From NCBI GenBank assembly GCA_964652565.1, contig CAZZEC010000198.1:1-9239 (forward strand): a DNA stretch of 9,239 nucleotides, read 5' to 3'. This DNA is from JBCCTX01 sp964652565 (GTDB lineage: Bacteria > Bacteroidota > Bacteroidia > J057). The position numbers and the translations under genes were made by a program. This document shows positions 1 to 7,048 of the stretch, piece by piece (within the stretch, counting starts at the first letter, position 1; the number at the start of each line of letters is the position of its first letter). The notes under the pieces are model-generated. The model saw only the letters and a list, made by a program, of their open reading frames with translations. It made no database searches and had not been told where the DNA came from.

Positions 1-146
1 AATATTACTTTTACACGTTAAGTTTACAACCCTTTGATGACTCCCGATGGATGCTCGTTAAACATGATATAATTTCAATGAATGAGTTTTCAACATCGCT
101 GTATGGGGTTCAGGTTTTAAAGTTGTAAGGTAGTAATAAGTATAGG

Positions 147-1139
147 CTATCTTTTAATCAACTTCTTAATGCCTTGCGTTGAACTATTCTGAATAACCAA
201 TAAGTAGGTCCCACTGGGGTAGCCACCTATGTTCCATTCGTTGTAACCCTGCTTGATATGAAATTCCGCTATTTGCGTACCCGATACTGAGAAAAGTCTG
301 GCATGATAGGACTGTGGTTCATCAGAAACAATCCTTAATACATCTACTACCGGATTCGGATATACTTCAACCGATAATGCTTGATGTACCTGATGCGAAG
401 ACGTCAGAACTTCTGAGATGCTTACATTATCTACACAAAAATAGGCAGGAGTATTCATGCCAAACTGTCCTACATCACTGGAAGATAATGTAAATAATAG
501 GCTATCTGCAATACCTAAATTAGATAGATCTACATATTCCCATGTATTCAATATATAATCCTCCGAATTGTCTTCTGCTCTGAAATCTGCTAAATAGAAA
601 TCCACGCTATCTGTACTAACTTCCCCATCGAGGTATTTTTTGATCGTGAGTAAAAAGAAGTCAGGATCATCTCCTGACTCTCCTCCAAATCTTTTGGCAA
701 AAGCGTCTCCTTCCTGCATACTCAAGTATGCATACGTGCTATTGGTAATGTACATGCCTTGAAAGATTCCACTCGATGAATCTGAAAACTTCATGACACT
801 CCCTCCAGAAGCAAAGGTGACAGCATACGTCAATGAGCTATCTGCTCCTATTCCCGTTGCGGCGCTATACTGATTCAAAAAACCAGGGGTAACAGTATCT
901 GTTTTCGTAGAAATAGACCATCCCGACCAGGACTCAAAATCAGGAGTAATCGTGTATACATTGGGGAGAAAAATATTGCCGCTGACAAAGCCCCCGGAAA
1001 GGTCACTTCCATTGAGAAACGTATCTACAGGGAGCTCAAAATTTTCAAATGTAATCAAGGTACTGTCCGAGTTTTCAACCTGCGAATAAGTTACCGTCGA
1101 TATTAACAGTAGTAATGTTAAAGTAATAATTCTTGTCAT
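147..1139 (-). CDS. DUF4465-family secreted protein with T9SS C-terminal sorting domain, possible cobamide-binding accessory protein
   Basis: The 330-residue product starts at an ATG followed by a clear signal peptide (residues 1-19, hydrophobic core TLLLLIST, probable cleavage TYS-Q). Residues about 30-240 match the DUF4465 pattern as I recall it: TFENFELP near 30, a GWSIS..TDT..PGF.NQYSA stretch at 73-93, YITNSTYAYLSM at 130-141, GDAF at 144-147, FGGESGDDPDFFLL at 151-164, FYLADFR at 181-187, and TWEYVDLSNLG followed by LSSSDVGQFGMNTPAYF at 199-233. Residues about 257-330 form a type A T9SS sorting domain (VYPNPVVD, then G.YPSGTYLLVI and terminal KKLIKR), so the protein should cross the outer membrane and be anchored or released. 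It lies 123 nt downstream of a BtuB-like receptor on the same strand and behind a cobalamin riboswitch, with no obvious terminator between. Family and export route are well supported. Cobamide binding is inferred from context and from the B12-binding surface protein BtuH of Bacteroides; I am not certain that BtuH belongs to the same family. Confidence 0.9.
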   Translation of the reverse strand: MTRIITLTLLLLISTVTYSQVENSDSTLITFENFELPVDTFLNGSDLSGGFVSGNIFLPNVYTITPDFESWSGWSISTKTDTVTPGFLNQYSAATGIGADSSLTYAVTFASGGSVMKFSDSSSGIFQGMYITNSTYAYLSMQEGDAFAKRFGGESGDDPDFFLLTIKKYLDGEVSTDSVDFYLADFRAEDNSEDYILNTWEYVDLSNLGIADSLLFTLSSSDVGQFGMNTPAYFCVDNVSISEVLTSSHQVHQALSVEVYPNPVVDVLRIVSDEPQSYHARLFSVSGTQIAEFHIKQGYNEWNIGGYPSGTYLLVIQNSSTQGIKKLIKR

Positions 1140-1156
1140 GAGTGATTGGTTATATG

Positions 1157-1188
1157 GATAAATTGATGTATCGATGTATTAATGTATT
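1157..1188. repeat. Degenerate 8-bp tandem repeat, about four copies
   Basis: Four consecutive octamers are visible on the plus strand: GATAAATT, GATGTATC, GATGTATT and AATGTATT. The last three differ from one another at one or two positions. They lie in the spacer between the BtuB-like receptor and the DUF4465 gene, 18 nt upstream of the DUF4465 start codon, so they would be in its 5' leader. No function can be read from the sequence. Confidence 0.6.
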
Positions 1189-1192
1189 GTTA

Positions 1193-1253
1193 AACTGTGT
1201 TCCGTCGTCTGTCGTCTGTGTTCCGTCGTCTGTGGTCTGTCGTCCGTCGTCTA
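1193..1253. repeat. 7-bp tandem repeat, about eight copies
   Basis: The plus strand reads as consecutive heptamers with a consensus near GTCTGTC: AACTGTG, TTCCGTC, GTCTGTC, GTCTGTG, TTCCGTC, GTCTGTG, GTCTGTC, GTCCGTC, then a partial GTCTA. On the coding strand this is a purine-rich GACAGAC-type array. It begins 9 nt after the receptor stop codon and directly abuts the 8-bp array. The array also opens a spurious plus-strand reading frame rich in arginine, which I do not regard as a gene. Short arrays of this kind can change copy number by slippage, which could alter leader length for the DUF4465 gene. Confidence 0.75.
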
Positions 1254-1262
1254 AAAAGTCCC

Positions 1263-3097
1263 TCATCTTATCCTCCCCTTTCCAAGCTTCACAGGGTTCG
1301 TAGACAAGCTGACCCCAAAGAGGAAATTTCTTCCGGGCATTGCACGGTATTCAATGACTCTGTATTGAGTATTCCATACATTATCAATCCGGAGAGATAC
1401 TTGACACGAACCGTGTAAGTGAGGGATGTAATACTGGATGGAAAAAGTTGCTAAATGATAATCGGAAAGTGGATCAAGATTGATGCTATTTACTTTTCCT
1501 GTATAAGTGTGGAAATATGTTGTGGTCCATCTGTTATATTTCAACTCAAATTTTCCAAATGCCTGGTGTCTTGGGACATAAATCAACTGCTCCCCTGCTT
1601 CAATCTTAGGCAATTCAATGGCTTTTTCATTCGTAGACCACACAAGGTCATATCCTCCGGATATATGGGTCTGAATAGTGGAAATATTCTGTTGAAACGT
1701 AATTCTTTGCTCCAATCCACGGCTCCAGACTCGTGCGAGGTTAAAGGCTGACCAAAATGACTGTCCATCCTGGAGTGCCCAAAGTATCCAGTTTCTGATA
1801 TTGCGATTAAAGGCAGTAATTGAATATGAAAGAGGAAAATGGCCCGGGGGATCAGAAATTTTGATGGTCATTTCCTGGCTCCAACCTTCTTCCGGCTTTA
1901 GGTCGGGATTGCCCCCAGGCGTCCAGTACAGATTGTTGAGCGTAGGCAATCGGTAGTTTTTGGATATTTTCGCACTTAGTAAAAGATTGGTGTGGATATT
2001 TCCAGAAACTCCTAAATGGGTAACCAGGGGTACGAAATTTCCATCAACACGTTCTTGTCGTGCCGTTAGTTGTAAGATCCAGGTATGAATTTGATGTTGA
2101 AAAGAGAGAAATGTAGCTACACGAGATTGAGACTCAGTAGAGTAATATCCATCCGATTGGGCCCACATCCATGTAGTGGTAATTCCAGCTTGTAATGTGG
2201 TACGCTTTGTAGGATACAACTGCCATTCTCCTTCCCCGAATATTGTCTGAAATTGGCTTTTGGAGTCTACACCCGCTAATGGGTCAATAAAATCAATGGA
2301 TTCTACAGTATAACCCAGTCTACCCAATACTATGGATTGATTCCTTGTGTTATTCCAATTCAAAACAGTTCGAAGGGTTTGATCGGATTGCTTAGCCTCA
2401 CTCCTGTTCTGAACCGTTGTCGGAGGAATTTCTTTGTGAGTTCTTTGAAGCCAGGTATGAAGGGATAGTTTATGCATGGGACGAGGATTCCAGTACAATT
2501 CATTGAGCAGTCCATCTTGACGTATATGGGCATGCGACTGTCTTCGTGAGCCAGTAGCTGTACGAATGGGGAAATTATTCTTTGCTTGTTGATGAAAGTA
2601 TTTGGTAGATGTAGTAAGACGCTTATTGCCAATGTCTATCTGTGCTTGTTGGGTCCACCTTCCAAAACTGCCCATTTGGGAATGCGCATGGATTTGCAAT
2701 CCATTGTGTAGGGATTTTTCATTGTTAATATTCACCACCCCTCCGATTGCACCACTACCCCATTTAGCGGTATTACCTCCATAATTCAGCTCTAAATGGT
2801 CCATGAAGCCAACGGGGATTAACGAAAAATCCAACTGCCCCAACATAGGGCTTCTCAAAGGTAGCCCATTCCAGATGACTTTCGTATGGCTGGCACTTGC
2901 CCCGCGAATCGAAGTGGTTGCAATNNNNNNNNNNNNNNNNNNNNNNNNNNNNNNNNNNNNNNNNNNNNNNNNNNNNNNNNNNNNNNNNNNNNNNNNNNNN
3001 NNNNNNNNNNNNNNNNNNNNNNNNATAAGCTCAGGAGAAAGCATAGGATGAAACGTTCAGATGGAAGATGTTGACAGATAGATATAATGATATACAC
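1263..3097 (-). CDS. btuB: TonB-dependent outer-membrane receptor, BtuB-like, probable cobamide transporter; interrupted by an assembly gap
   Basis: A TonB-dependent outer-membrane receptor that should import a cobamide using TonB energy. The part after the gap (1263-2924) begins in the plug domain: ATTSIRGASASHTKVIWNG (the usual RG...V..DG motif, with N for D), then LRSPMLGQLDFSLIP and GGNTAKWGSGAIGGVVNI. A beta barrel with many alternating aromatic strands follows, including YRLPTLNNLYWTPGGNPDLKPEEG. It closes with RIDNVWNTQYRVIEYRAMPGRNFLFGVSL, extended by about 13 basic residues. The cobamide substrate is inferred from the cobalamin riboswitch just upstream. The start is unresolved because 100 N lie at 2925-3024. 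Before the gap, the frame opening at GTG 3097 encodes SERFILCFLLSL, a plausible signal-peptide core, but it is not in phase with the barrel across exactly 100 N. The in-phase alternative, ATG at 3044 (MLSPEL), has an acidic, poor signal-peptide start. About 60-80 residues of N-terminus and plug are probably missing. Confidence 0.88.
2925..3024. other. Assembly gap, 100 N placeholder inside the receptor gene
   Basis: The run of N is exactly 100 bases, the usual placeholder for a gap of unknown length. BtuB-type receptors normally have a signal peptide plus roughly 60 or more residues before the plug motif seen at 2900-2924, and only about 24 codons at most precede the gap. The missing sequence is therefore probably longer than 100 bp. 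If the signal-peptide frame from 3097 is right, the true gap length should be 2 modulo 3; if ATG 3044 is right, it should be 1 modulo 3. Confidence 0.97.
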
Positions 3098-3192
3098 CTA
3101 AGCTGAGGACGTGATAGTTAAGCACGTTTAAAATATTGCCAATCCTACGTTCCAAACAAACCTTTCCTCCGAAAGCTTGAATGAATCAATGT

Positions 3193-3358
3193 ACACTGGC
3201 AGGTCTTCTGGCTTACTCTTGCATTCAGCACCTTCCCACTCATGATGAGCAGTGGTTTTCGCTGAGGCATCTAAGAGCTTACAGCAGCGGGGACTGCCTC
3301 GGATTTTCACCGAGTTCCCTTTTCAGCTATTTGATATTAAACAAATAGCCACCAATGT
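3193..3358 (-). promoter_or_regulatory. Cobalamin (B12) riboswitch
   Basis: Read on the minus strand, the conserved cobalamin aptamer elements appear in order. The 5' strand ACATTGGTGG (3349-3358) pairs with the 3' strand containing CCTGCCAGTGT (3193-3203). An 8-bp hairpin follows, GCTATTTG/CAAATAGC (3326-3349). The core AAAAGGGAACTCGGTGAAAA comes next, then TCCGAGGCAGTCCCCGCTGCTGTAA written here in part: TCCGAGGCAGTCCCCGC and GCTGTAA. After that come CCACTGC, GTGGGAAGGTGC and the B12 box AGCCAGAAGACCTGCC (3198-3213). It lies about 95 nt upstream of the putative GTG start of the BtuB-like receptor, in the sense orientation, and would normally reduce receptor expression when cobalamin is plentiful. 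The expression platform is not clear: between aptamer and gene I see only a 5-bp hairpin (3162-3175, GGAG loop) and a 5-bp ACGTG/CACGT stem (3109-3127), so I cannot say whether control is at transcription or translation. Confidence 0.95.
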
Positions 3359-3363
3359 TGAAG

Positions 3364-3393
3364 TAAAGTTAGACAATTTGAGGAAATAAAAAA
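3364..3393 (-). promoter_or_regulatory. Candidate Bacteroidota-type promoter for the cobalamin operon
   Basis: On the minus strand TAACTTTA (3364-3371) is one base from the Bacteroidota -7 element TAnnTTTG. It is separated by 19 nt from TTT (3391-3393), one base from the -33 TTG. The implied transcription start is about 5-8 nt downstream, which coincides with the first paired base of the riboswitch at 3358. That placement is the main support; the motif itself is weak. Confidence 0.4.
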
Positions 3394-3443
3394 ATGGGAT
3401 TTATTAAATGTCGATACGTGAATGTAGGAGTATGTAGTGGGAC

Positions 3444-5015
3444 TTATCGCGTGGTATTTTCTAAATAAATAAATGGTATGCCCTGTTCTACCCAATCTTG
3501 TACGAAGGTCCCTGGTGTTACCACTTCAAATGTCAACGAGCCTAAGATTAAGTCCATATCCCCATCACTATCCAGATCTCCGGCATCCATGACCAACCAC
3601 CTGCCCAAGTTGTTTTCCTCGAATGTATAGGGAGTGAATTCGTCATTTCCCTTATTTTCTAGGTATACAAATCCTGCTTCCGGTTGCTTTTCAAAATCTG
3701 GAAAAAAAGAGATAGCTGCGATATCCCAATCTCCATCCAGATCAAAATCTCCTGGAATAGCTTTGTAAGCTCCATGTAAGGGGTAAAAAATATGTTTATC
3801 AAATTCTTTATCGCCTTGATTGAGGAAAATATATATCCCGTGATAAGGCTTTAATACAGGCGGGTAATCAGCATTATCACCACAAGTATAGATAAGGTCC
3901 ATATTTCCATCATTATTCCAATCAAAAAGTCCCAAATAGCTTGATCCATAGGAAGGGGGAAATGTCAGCAGAGTTTGTTCTTCAAAATCACCCTTCCCAT
4001 TGTTGTGATAATAAAAAATTCCTTCGTCGCCTTGTCCGAATAGTGCGAGTATATCTTGATGTCCATCTTCATCCCAGTCAATCACATAAGCATTAATAGC
4101 TCCAGGCTTGTTTCTGAGTAGATGTTTCTCAAAAGTACCTTCACCCCTATTTTCCCACCATGACAATGATCCAGACCATTTCCCAAACTCACAGGTGATG
4201 ATATCCTCTAAGCCATCATCGTTCATATCGGCATATGCTGTATGTACCGGGCGCTGAAGTCCTGATATAAGTTTTGTAGGGGCTTGTGTCTGCGTTGTGG
4301 GCAATGAGAGAATGAAACCGGAAGGGTTATCTGTTGGAGAAAAAGATCCCATGACAGTTACATATAAGTGCTCTGGTGATGCTGTAATATCGACAGCTCC
4401 TTCATTTACCTTAGCTGCTTTTATCAGGTTAAATTGAGGATTGAGTTGATAAAGCATTTGAGTATTGGCATCCCCCAAAATGATGTTTCCCGATGAAACT
4501 ATACGTACCATGGTAGTACTAGGAGGGGACAATCGCAGATCGCTGATACGTACTTTAAAATGGGGGAGTGGCTTTGTTAATGTTGAAAAAGAGGGTATGT
4601 CAAGTTGTTCAGGTGCGTTGTTGAGATAAAATTCCTGAATAGCTTTCCACTTTTCTTCTGCGATGATAGGTTGTTCGGGGTACAGACCAGATCTGATGAC
4701 ATGATCTCGTCCTTTGCCCTCTCCTAATAATTCCTCTCGTGAACTGTCATTGGGATAGAAACCCATCATATTGCCCATTCTTGGCAATACGTAAGTTTCC
4801 CAAGTAGTCTTGTCCAGTAAACTGGGATCTGGATAGCTATGGCAAGAAGCGCAATATGAATGTGCCAAAGACTTTCCCTCAACCTGAGGAGAGGAATTCA
4901 TTTGACATGCACCCATTAAAATAATGCATATCCATAGGATAGGTATGTGAAAATTAATAAGTGCGGAATAAATTCCGCACTTATTAATTAAATATGTCGT
5001 TATGCTTGAGCTCAT
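3444..5015 (-). CDS. Predicted lipoprotein with one-heme cytochrome c domain and FG-GAP/VCBS beta-propeller
   Basis: From ATG 5015 the product has 523 residues; an in-frame GTG at 5033 would add six, and residue numbers here count from that GTG. A hydrophobic stretch, IPILWICIILMGAC (30-43), ends in a lipobox-like MGAC, suggesting a lipid-anchored protein. A short cytochrome c domain follows: CASCH at 61-65 binds one heme covalently, Met86, Met89 or Met90 in LPRMGNMM may be the distal ligand, and EEKWKAIQEFYLNNAPEQL (126-144) looks like the closing helix. Residues about 150-529 form a propeller with five calcium-binding-type loops: DMNDDGLED (269), DWDEDGHQD (319), DWNNDGNMD (371), DFDLDGDWD (429) and DLDSDGDMD (486), spaced 50-58 residues apart. 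The gene starts 49 nt after the stop of the di-heme peroxidase gene, so the two are probably co-transcribed and may exchange electrons. The stretch before the signal core is unusually long and is partly encoded by a perfect palindrome. Substrate unknown. Confidence 0.88.
   Translation of the reverse strand: MSSSITTYLINKCGIYSALINFHIPILWICIILMGACQMNSSPQVEGKSLAHSYCASCHSYPDPSLLDKTTWETYVLPRMGNMMGFYPNDSSREELLGEGKGRDHVIRSGLYPEQPIIAEEKWKAIQEFYLNNAPEQLDIPSFSTLTKPLPHFKVRISDLRLSPPSTTMVRIVSSGNIILGDANTQMLYQLNPQFNLIKAAKVNEGAVDITASPEHLYVTVMGSFSPTDNPSGFILSLPTTQTQAPTKLISGLQRPVHTAYADMNDDGLEDIITCEFGKWSGSLSWWENRGEGTFEKHLLRNKPGAINAYVIDWDEDGHQDILALFGQGDEGIFYYHNNGKGDFEEQTLLTFPPSYGSSYLGLFDWNNDGNMDLIYTCGDNADYPPVLKPYHGIYIFLNQGDKEFDKHIFYPLHGAYKAIPGDFDLDGDWDIAAISFFPDFEKQPEAGFVYLENKGNDEFTPYTFEENNLGRWLVMDAGDLDSDGDMDLILGSLTFEVVTPGTFVQDWVEQGIPFIYLENTTR
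4952..4989. repeat. Perfect 38-bp inverted repeat (18-bp arms, 2-nt spacer)
   Basis: The arms at 4952-4969 and 4972-4989 are exact reverse complements around AA; the GC core of the arm is AGTGCGGAAT. In RNA this would form a very stable hairpin. It begins 26 nt inside the cytochrome-propeller gene measured from ATG 5015 and encodes residues about 15-27 of the longer reading, just before the signal-peptide core. It could be a translation-limiting hairpin, an intercistronic terminator or attenuator, or a small inserted palindrome. On the minus strand only about four T residues follow, so it is not a classic intrinsic terminator. Confidence 0.95.
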
Positions 5016-5064
5016 ACTCTCGATACTAAGCACTCAGATTAACTATTTTTTTGATATCAATCAA

Positions 5065-7023
5065 TCAATACTTCCCTCCAACTACTCGTTTATTCCATTC
5101 TGTATTGGGAAACGAAGGTAATTCTTTAGGAACAGAAGTCAATCCCGTAGTATCAGTGAGTGCTTCCATAAAAGAGATTACATCCTGAATCTCTTTCTGA
5201 TTAAGATTAAGATTATCAAAAGGCAGTGTCTGATTGGGCAAATCCATACCCATTCCAGCCCCTCCACCTCTATTGTAGAAATCCATGATTTGTTCCAGGT
5301 TCTCATACACTCCATTATGCATATAGGGTGCAGTAAGTGCTATATTTCTTACGGTAGGAGTCTTGAATGAATGTAGAAATATCTCTGAAGCTTCCTTTTG
5401 TACTCCGGAAGCAGCACGGCCTCTATCTGGATCGAGTACTACGTCGATCGTATCGGGAGTAGTAGGAATTCCCAACACTTCAGATTCCGTTTCCAGATAT
5501 CTGGGAGGTACAGAACCATTAAAGTTGGGAGCAAAATGGCAGGTACCACAGGCTCCCTTACCCATAAAAATATTAAAACCATTCCTTATTGATGTGCTTA
5601 TCGTATCGATGTCTCCCCTGACGAATTGATCGAAATGAGAGTCGAATCCAGTAAGCGTAGCTACATAAGATTCAATCGCTTGCGTAATATTAAGCGCAGT
5701 AATACTGTTATCTATACTTCTCGGAAATGCTTGGTCAAACCATTGTTGATATTCTTTACTTTGCGATAGTTTGCTGACAATTTCAGGGAAATCTGTATTA
5801 AATTCTTTGGCATCATATACCACATGTTCCATCTGCATATCCAATCGCTCAGCACGAAGATCATGAAAGTATCTATCTGCAAATACAGAGTTGATTAGCG
5901 TTGGAGCATTTCGTTTGATTTCTCCTTCAAAATTGAATGCGATGCTTTTAGCTCTTCCGTCTGTAAATGCTTTTTCAGGTTGATGGCAAGATGCGCAAGA
6001 ACGCTCGTTGTTGTCTGATAGTATGGGATCAAAAAATAACATTTTCCCTAGTTCAATTCTCTCTTCTACACCTTCACCTGCTTCATAAGAGACATAATAT
6101 TTTTTATTGAGAAAATGTTCATCGAATAGATTTCTTGCTTCGTAGTTGATTGGTATCTCAATGTCAAGTATCTGAGACTTAGTTTGAATCCCCATTAAGT
6201 GTTGGGCATCCAATAGTTTTGAATATATGGGATTGATGTAATCTGTGAGAAATGTCAAACGATCAAATGTGTCAAAGTCTTGATGTATGGTTAAATAATT
6301 CGCTCCATCTACAAATAATGCGTCGATCTGTTGAAATAACTTTTGATCTTTTGCACTGAGTATGGGTTCATATTTTTTGAAAGCTCGATGTACACTCGTA
6401 AATGAAATTAACGCCTCGGGCATAGTGTTTCCCGATAGGGGAGTATCAAATCCAGTAACTCCTAAGGTAAATAATCGTATCATTTGCTCCCTAAATGATT
6501 CAAATACTTCTCTATCATTTAAAGGAAGGTTCTTCTGAAAGCGTCTGAAGATGCGAACATTTTTAAGTAGCTCGTGTGATTTGTGTCGGATAGACTCAAT
6601 TTCTTTCAGGGGCTCATCGCCAAAGATAAGTTCATCTAAAATCTGGAGACCTTCTGGCTCTAAAATCACAATATACGCATCATCTTGAGGATCAATTTTA
6701 GGAAGGGGAGCGCCATTGATAAATCTAACGATGAGTTCTTCATCAGAGTATGCTGCCAGGAATTCTGTCTTTTTGTATTGATTTCGTGCACGTAATATAG
6801 CTTCACGTAAAGCAGGGATATGTGCAGGTGAAGTAGCCGCTTCTGAGGTAGTAACCAGATGTTGTACAGAACGAGAGAATTCATTTAAATCCTCAAGATA
6901 TAGTTGGTTGACTTTCTCTGTTGCAGAAGAAATGCTTTTATTCGTATTAAAACTCAATATCCATGCAGTAATAAATAGCATGCTTCCTGCAAGAAGAAAA
7001 CGTTTCGACATTAGCTTATCCAT
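5065..7023 (-). CDS. Di-heme cytochrome c peroxidase / MauG-family protein with helical N-terminal extension
   Basis: The 652-residue product carries an N-terminal membrane segment, FLLAGSMLFITAWILSF (9-25), acting as a signal anchor or signal peptide; Met5 (7011) is an equally good start. Residues about 35-300 are charged and helical, with motifs such as YKKTEFLAAY, FINGAPLPK and VILEPEGLQILDELIF. I recall such extensions, sometimes called imelysin-like, on Bacteroidota peroxidases. The catalytic part begins near 316 with ELGKMLFFDPILS. Heme sites are CASCH (343-347) and CGTCH (492-496), with the family motifs FTDGR, APTLINSVF, RAERLDMQ and KTPTVRNIALTAPYMHNG (554-571). Residues IMDFYNRGGG (579-588) may place Tyr583 where MauG has an axial tyrosine. 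The usual FWDGRA motif reads FHDLRA (385-390), so the normal Trp is His. Expected to reduce peroxide or oxidise a partner in the periplasm. The next gene, a one-heme lipoprotein 49 nt away, is the obvious partner. At 652 residues it is nearly twice the length of classical peroxidases, because of the extension. Confidence 0.92.
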   Translation of the reverse strand: MDKLMSKRFLLAGSMLFITAWILSFNTNKSISSATEKVNQLYLEDLNEFSRSVQHLVTTSEAATSPAHIPALREAILRARNQYKKTEFLAAYSDEELIVRFINGAPLPKIDPQDDAYIVILEPEGLQILDELIFGDEPLKEIESIRHKSHELLKNVRIFRRFQKNLPLNDREVFESFREQMIRLFTLGVTGFDTPLSGNTMPEALISFTSVHRAFKKYEPILSAKDQKLFQQIDALFVDGANYLTIHQDFDTFDRLTFLTDYINPIYSKLLDAQHLMGIQTKSQILDIEIPINYEARNLFDEHFLNKKYYVSYEAGEGVEERIELGKMLFFDPILSDNNERSCASCHQPEKAFTDGRAKSIAFNFEGEIKRNAPTLINSVFADRYFHDLRAERLDMQMEHVVYDAKEFNTDFPEIVSKLSQSKEYQQWFDQAFPRSIDNSITALNITQAIESYVATLTGFDSHFDQFVRGDIDTISTSIRNGFNIFMGKGACGTCHFAPNFNGSVPPRYLETESEVLGIPTTPDTIDVVLDPDRGRAASGVQKEASEIFLHSFKTPTVRNIALTAPYMHNGVYENLEQIMDFYNRGGGAGMGMDLPNQTLPFDNLNLNQKEIQDVISFMEALTDTTGLTSVPKELPSFPNTEWNKRVVGGKY

Positions 7024-7048
7024 TATGTTAACTTAGTTAAGTGTGGGT

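Noticed and set aside
1..146. Possible next gene of the cobalamin operon or a terminator at the window edge
   Set aside because: The minus strand has only very short frames (12-13 codons) and no convincing hairpin with a T-tract.
1197..1418. Plus-strand open frame of 73 codons starting in the heptamer array
   Set aside because: Its start is an artefact of the repeat (arginine-rich FRRLSSVFRRL) and the rest is antisense to the receptor.
1455..1768. Overlapping small frames inside the receptor barrel on both strands
   Set aside because: They are shadows of the receptor reading frame with no domain, start context or composition of their own.
3098..3109. Near-palindrome CCTAAGCTGAGG before the putative receptor start
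   Set aside because: Short and imperfect; could be part of the riboswitch expression platform but cannot be distinguished from chance.
3128..3310. Minus-strand open frame of 60 codons just upstream of the receptor
   Set aside because: It overlaps most of the cobalamin aptamer, whose RNA conservation explains the sequence; no protein signature.
3500..4250. Repeated aspartate-rich segments in the propeller gene as DNA repeats
   Set aside because: The repetition is at protein level only (FG-GAP loops); the underlying DNA is diverged.
5051..5060. Palindrome TTGATATCAA between peroxidase and lipoprotein genes
   Set aside because: Ten base pairs in AT-rich DNA is within chance, with no second copy nearby to suggest an operator.
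5363..5629. Plus-strand frames opposite the peroxidase heme region
   Set aside because: Antisense to well-conserved catalytic motifs; composition explained by the minus-strand gene.
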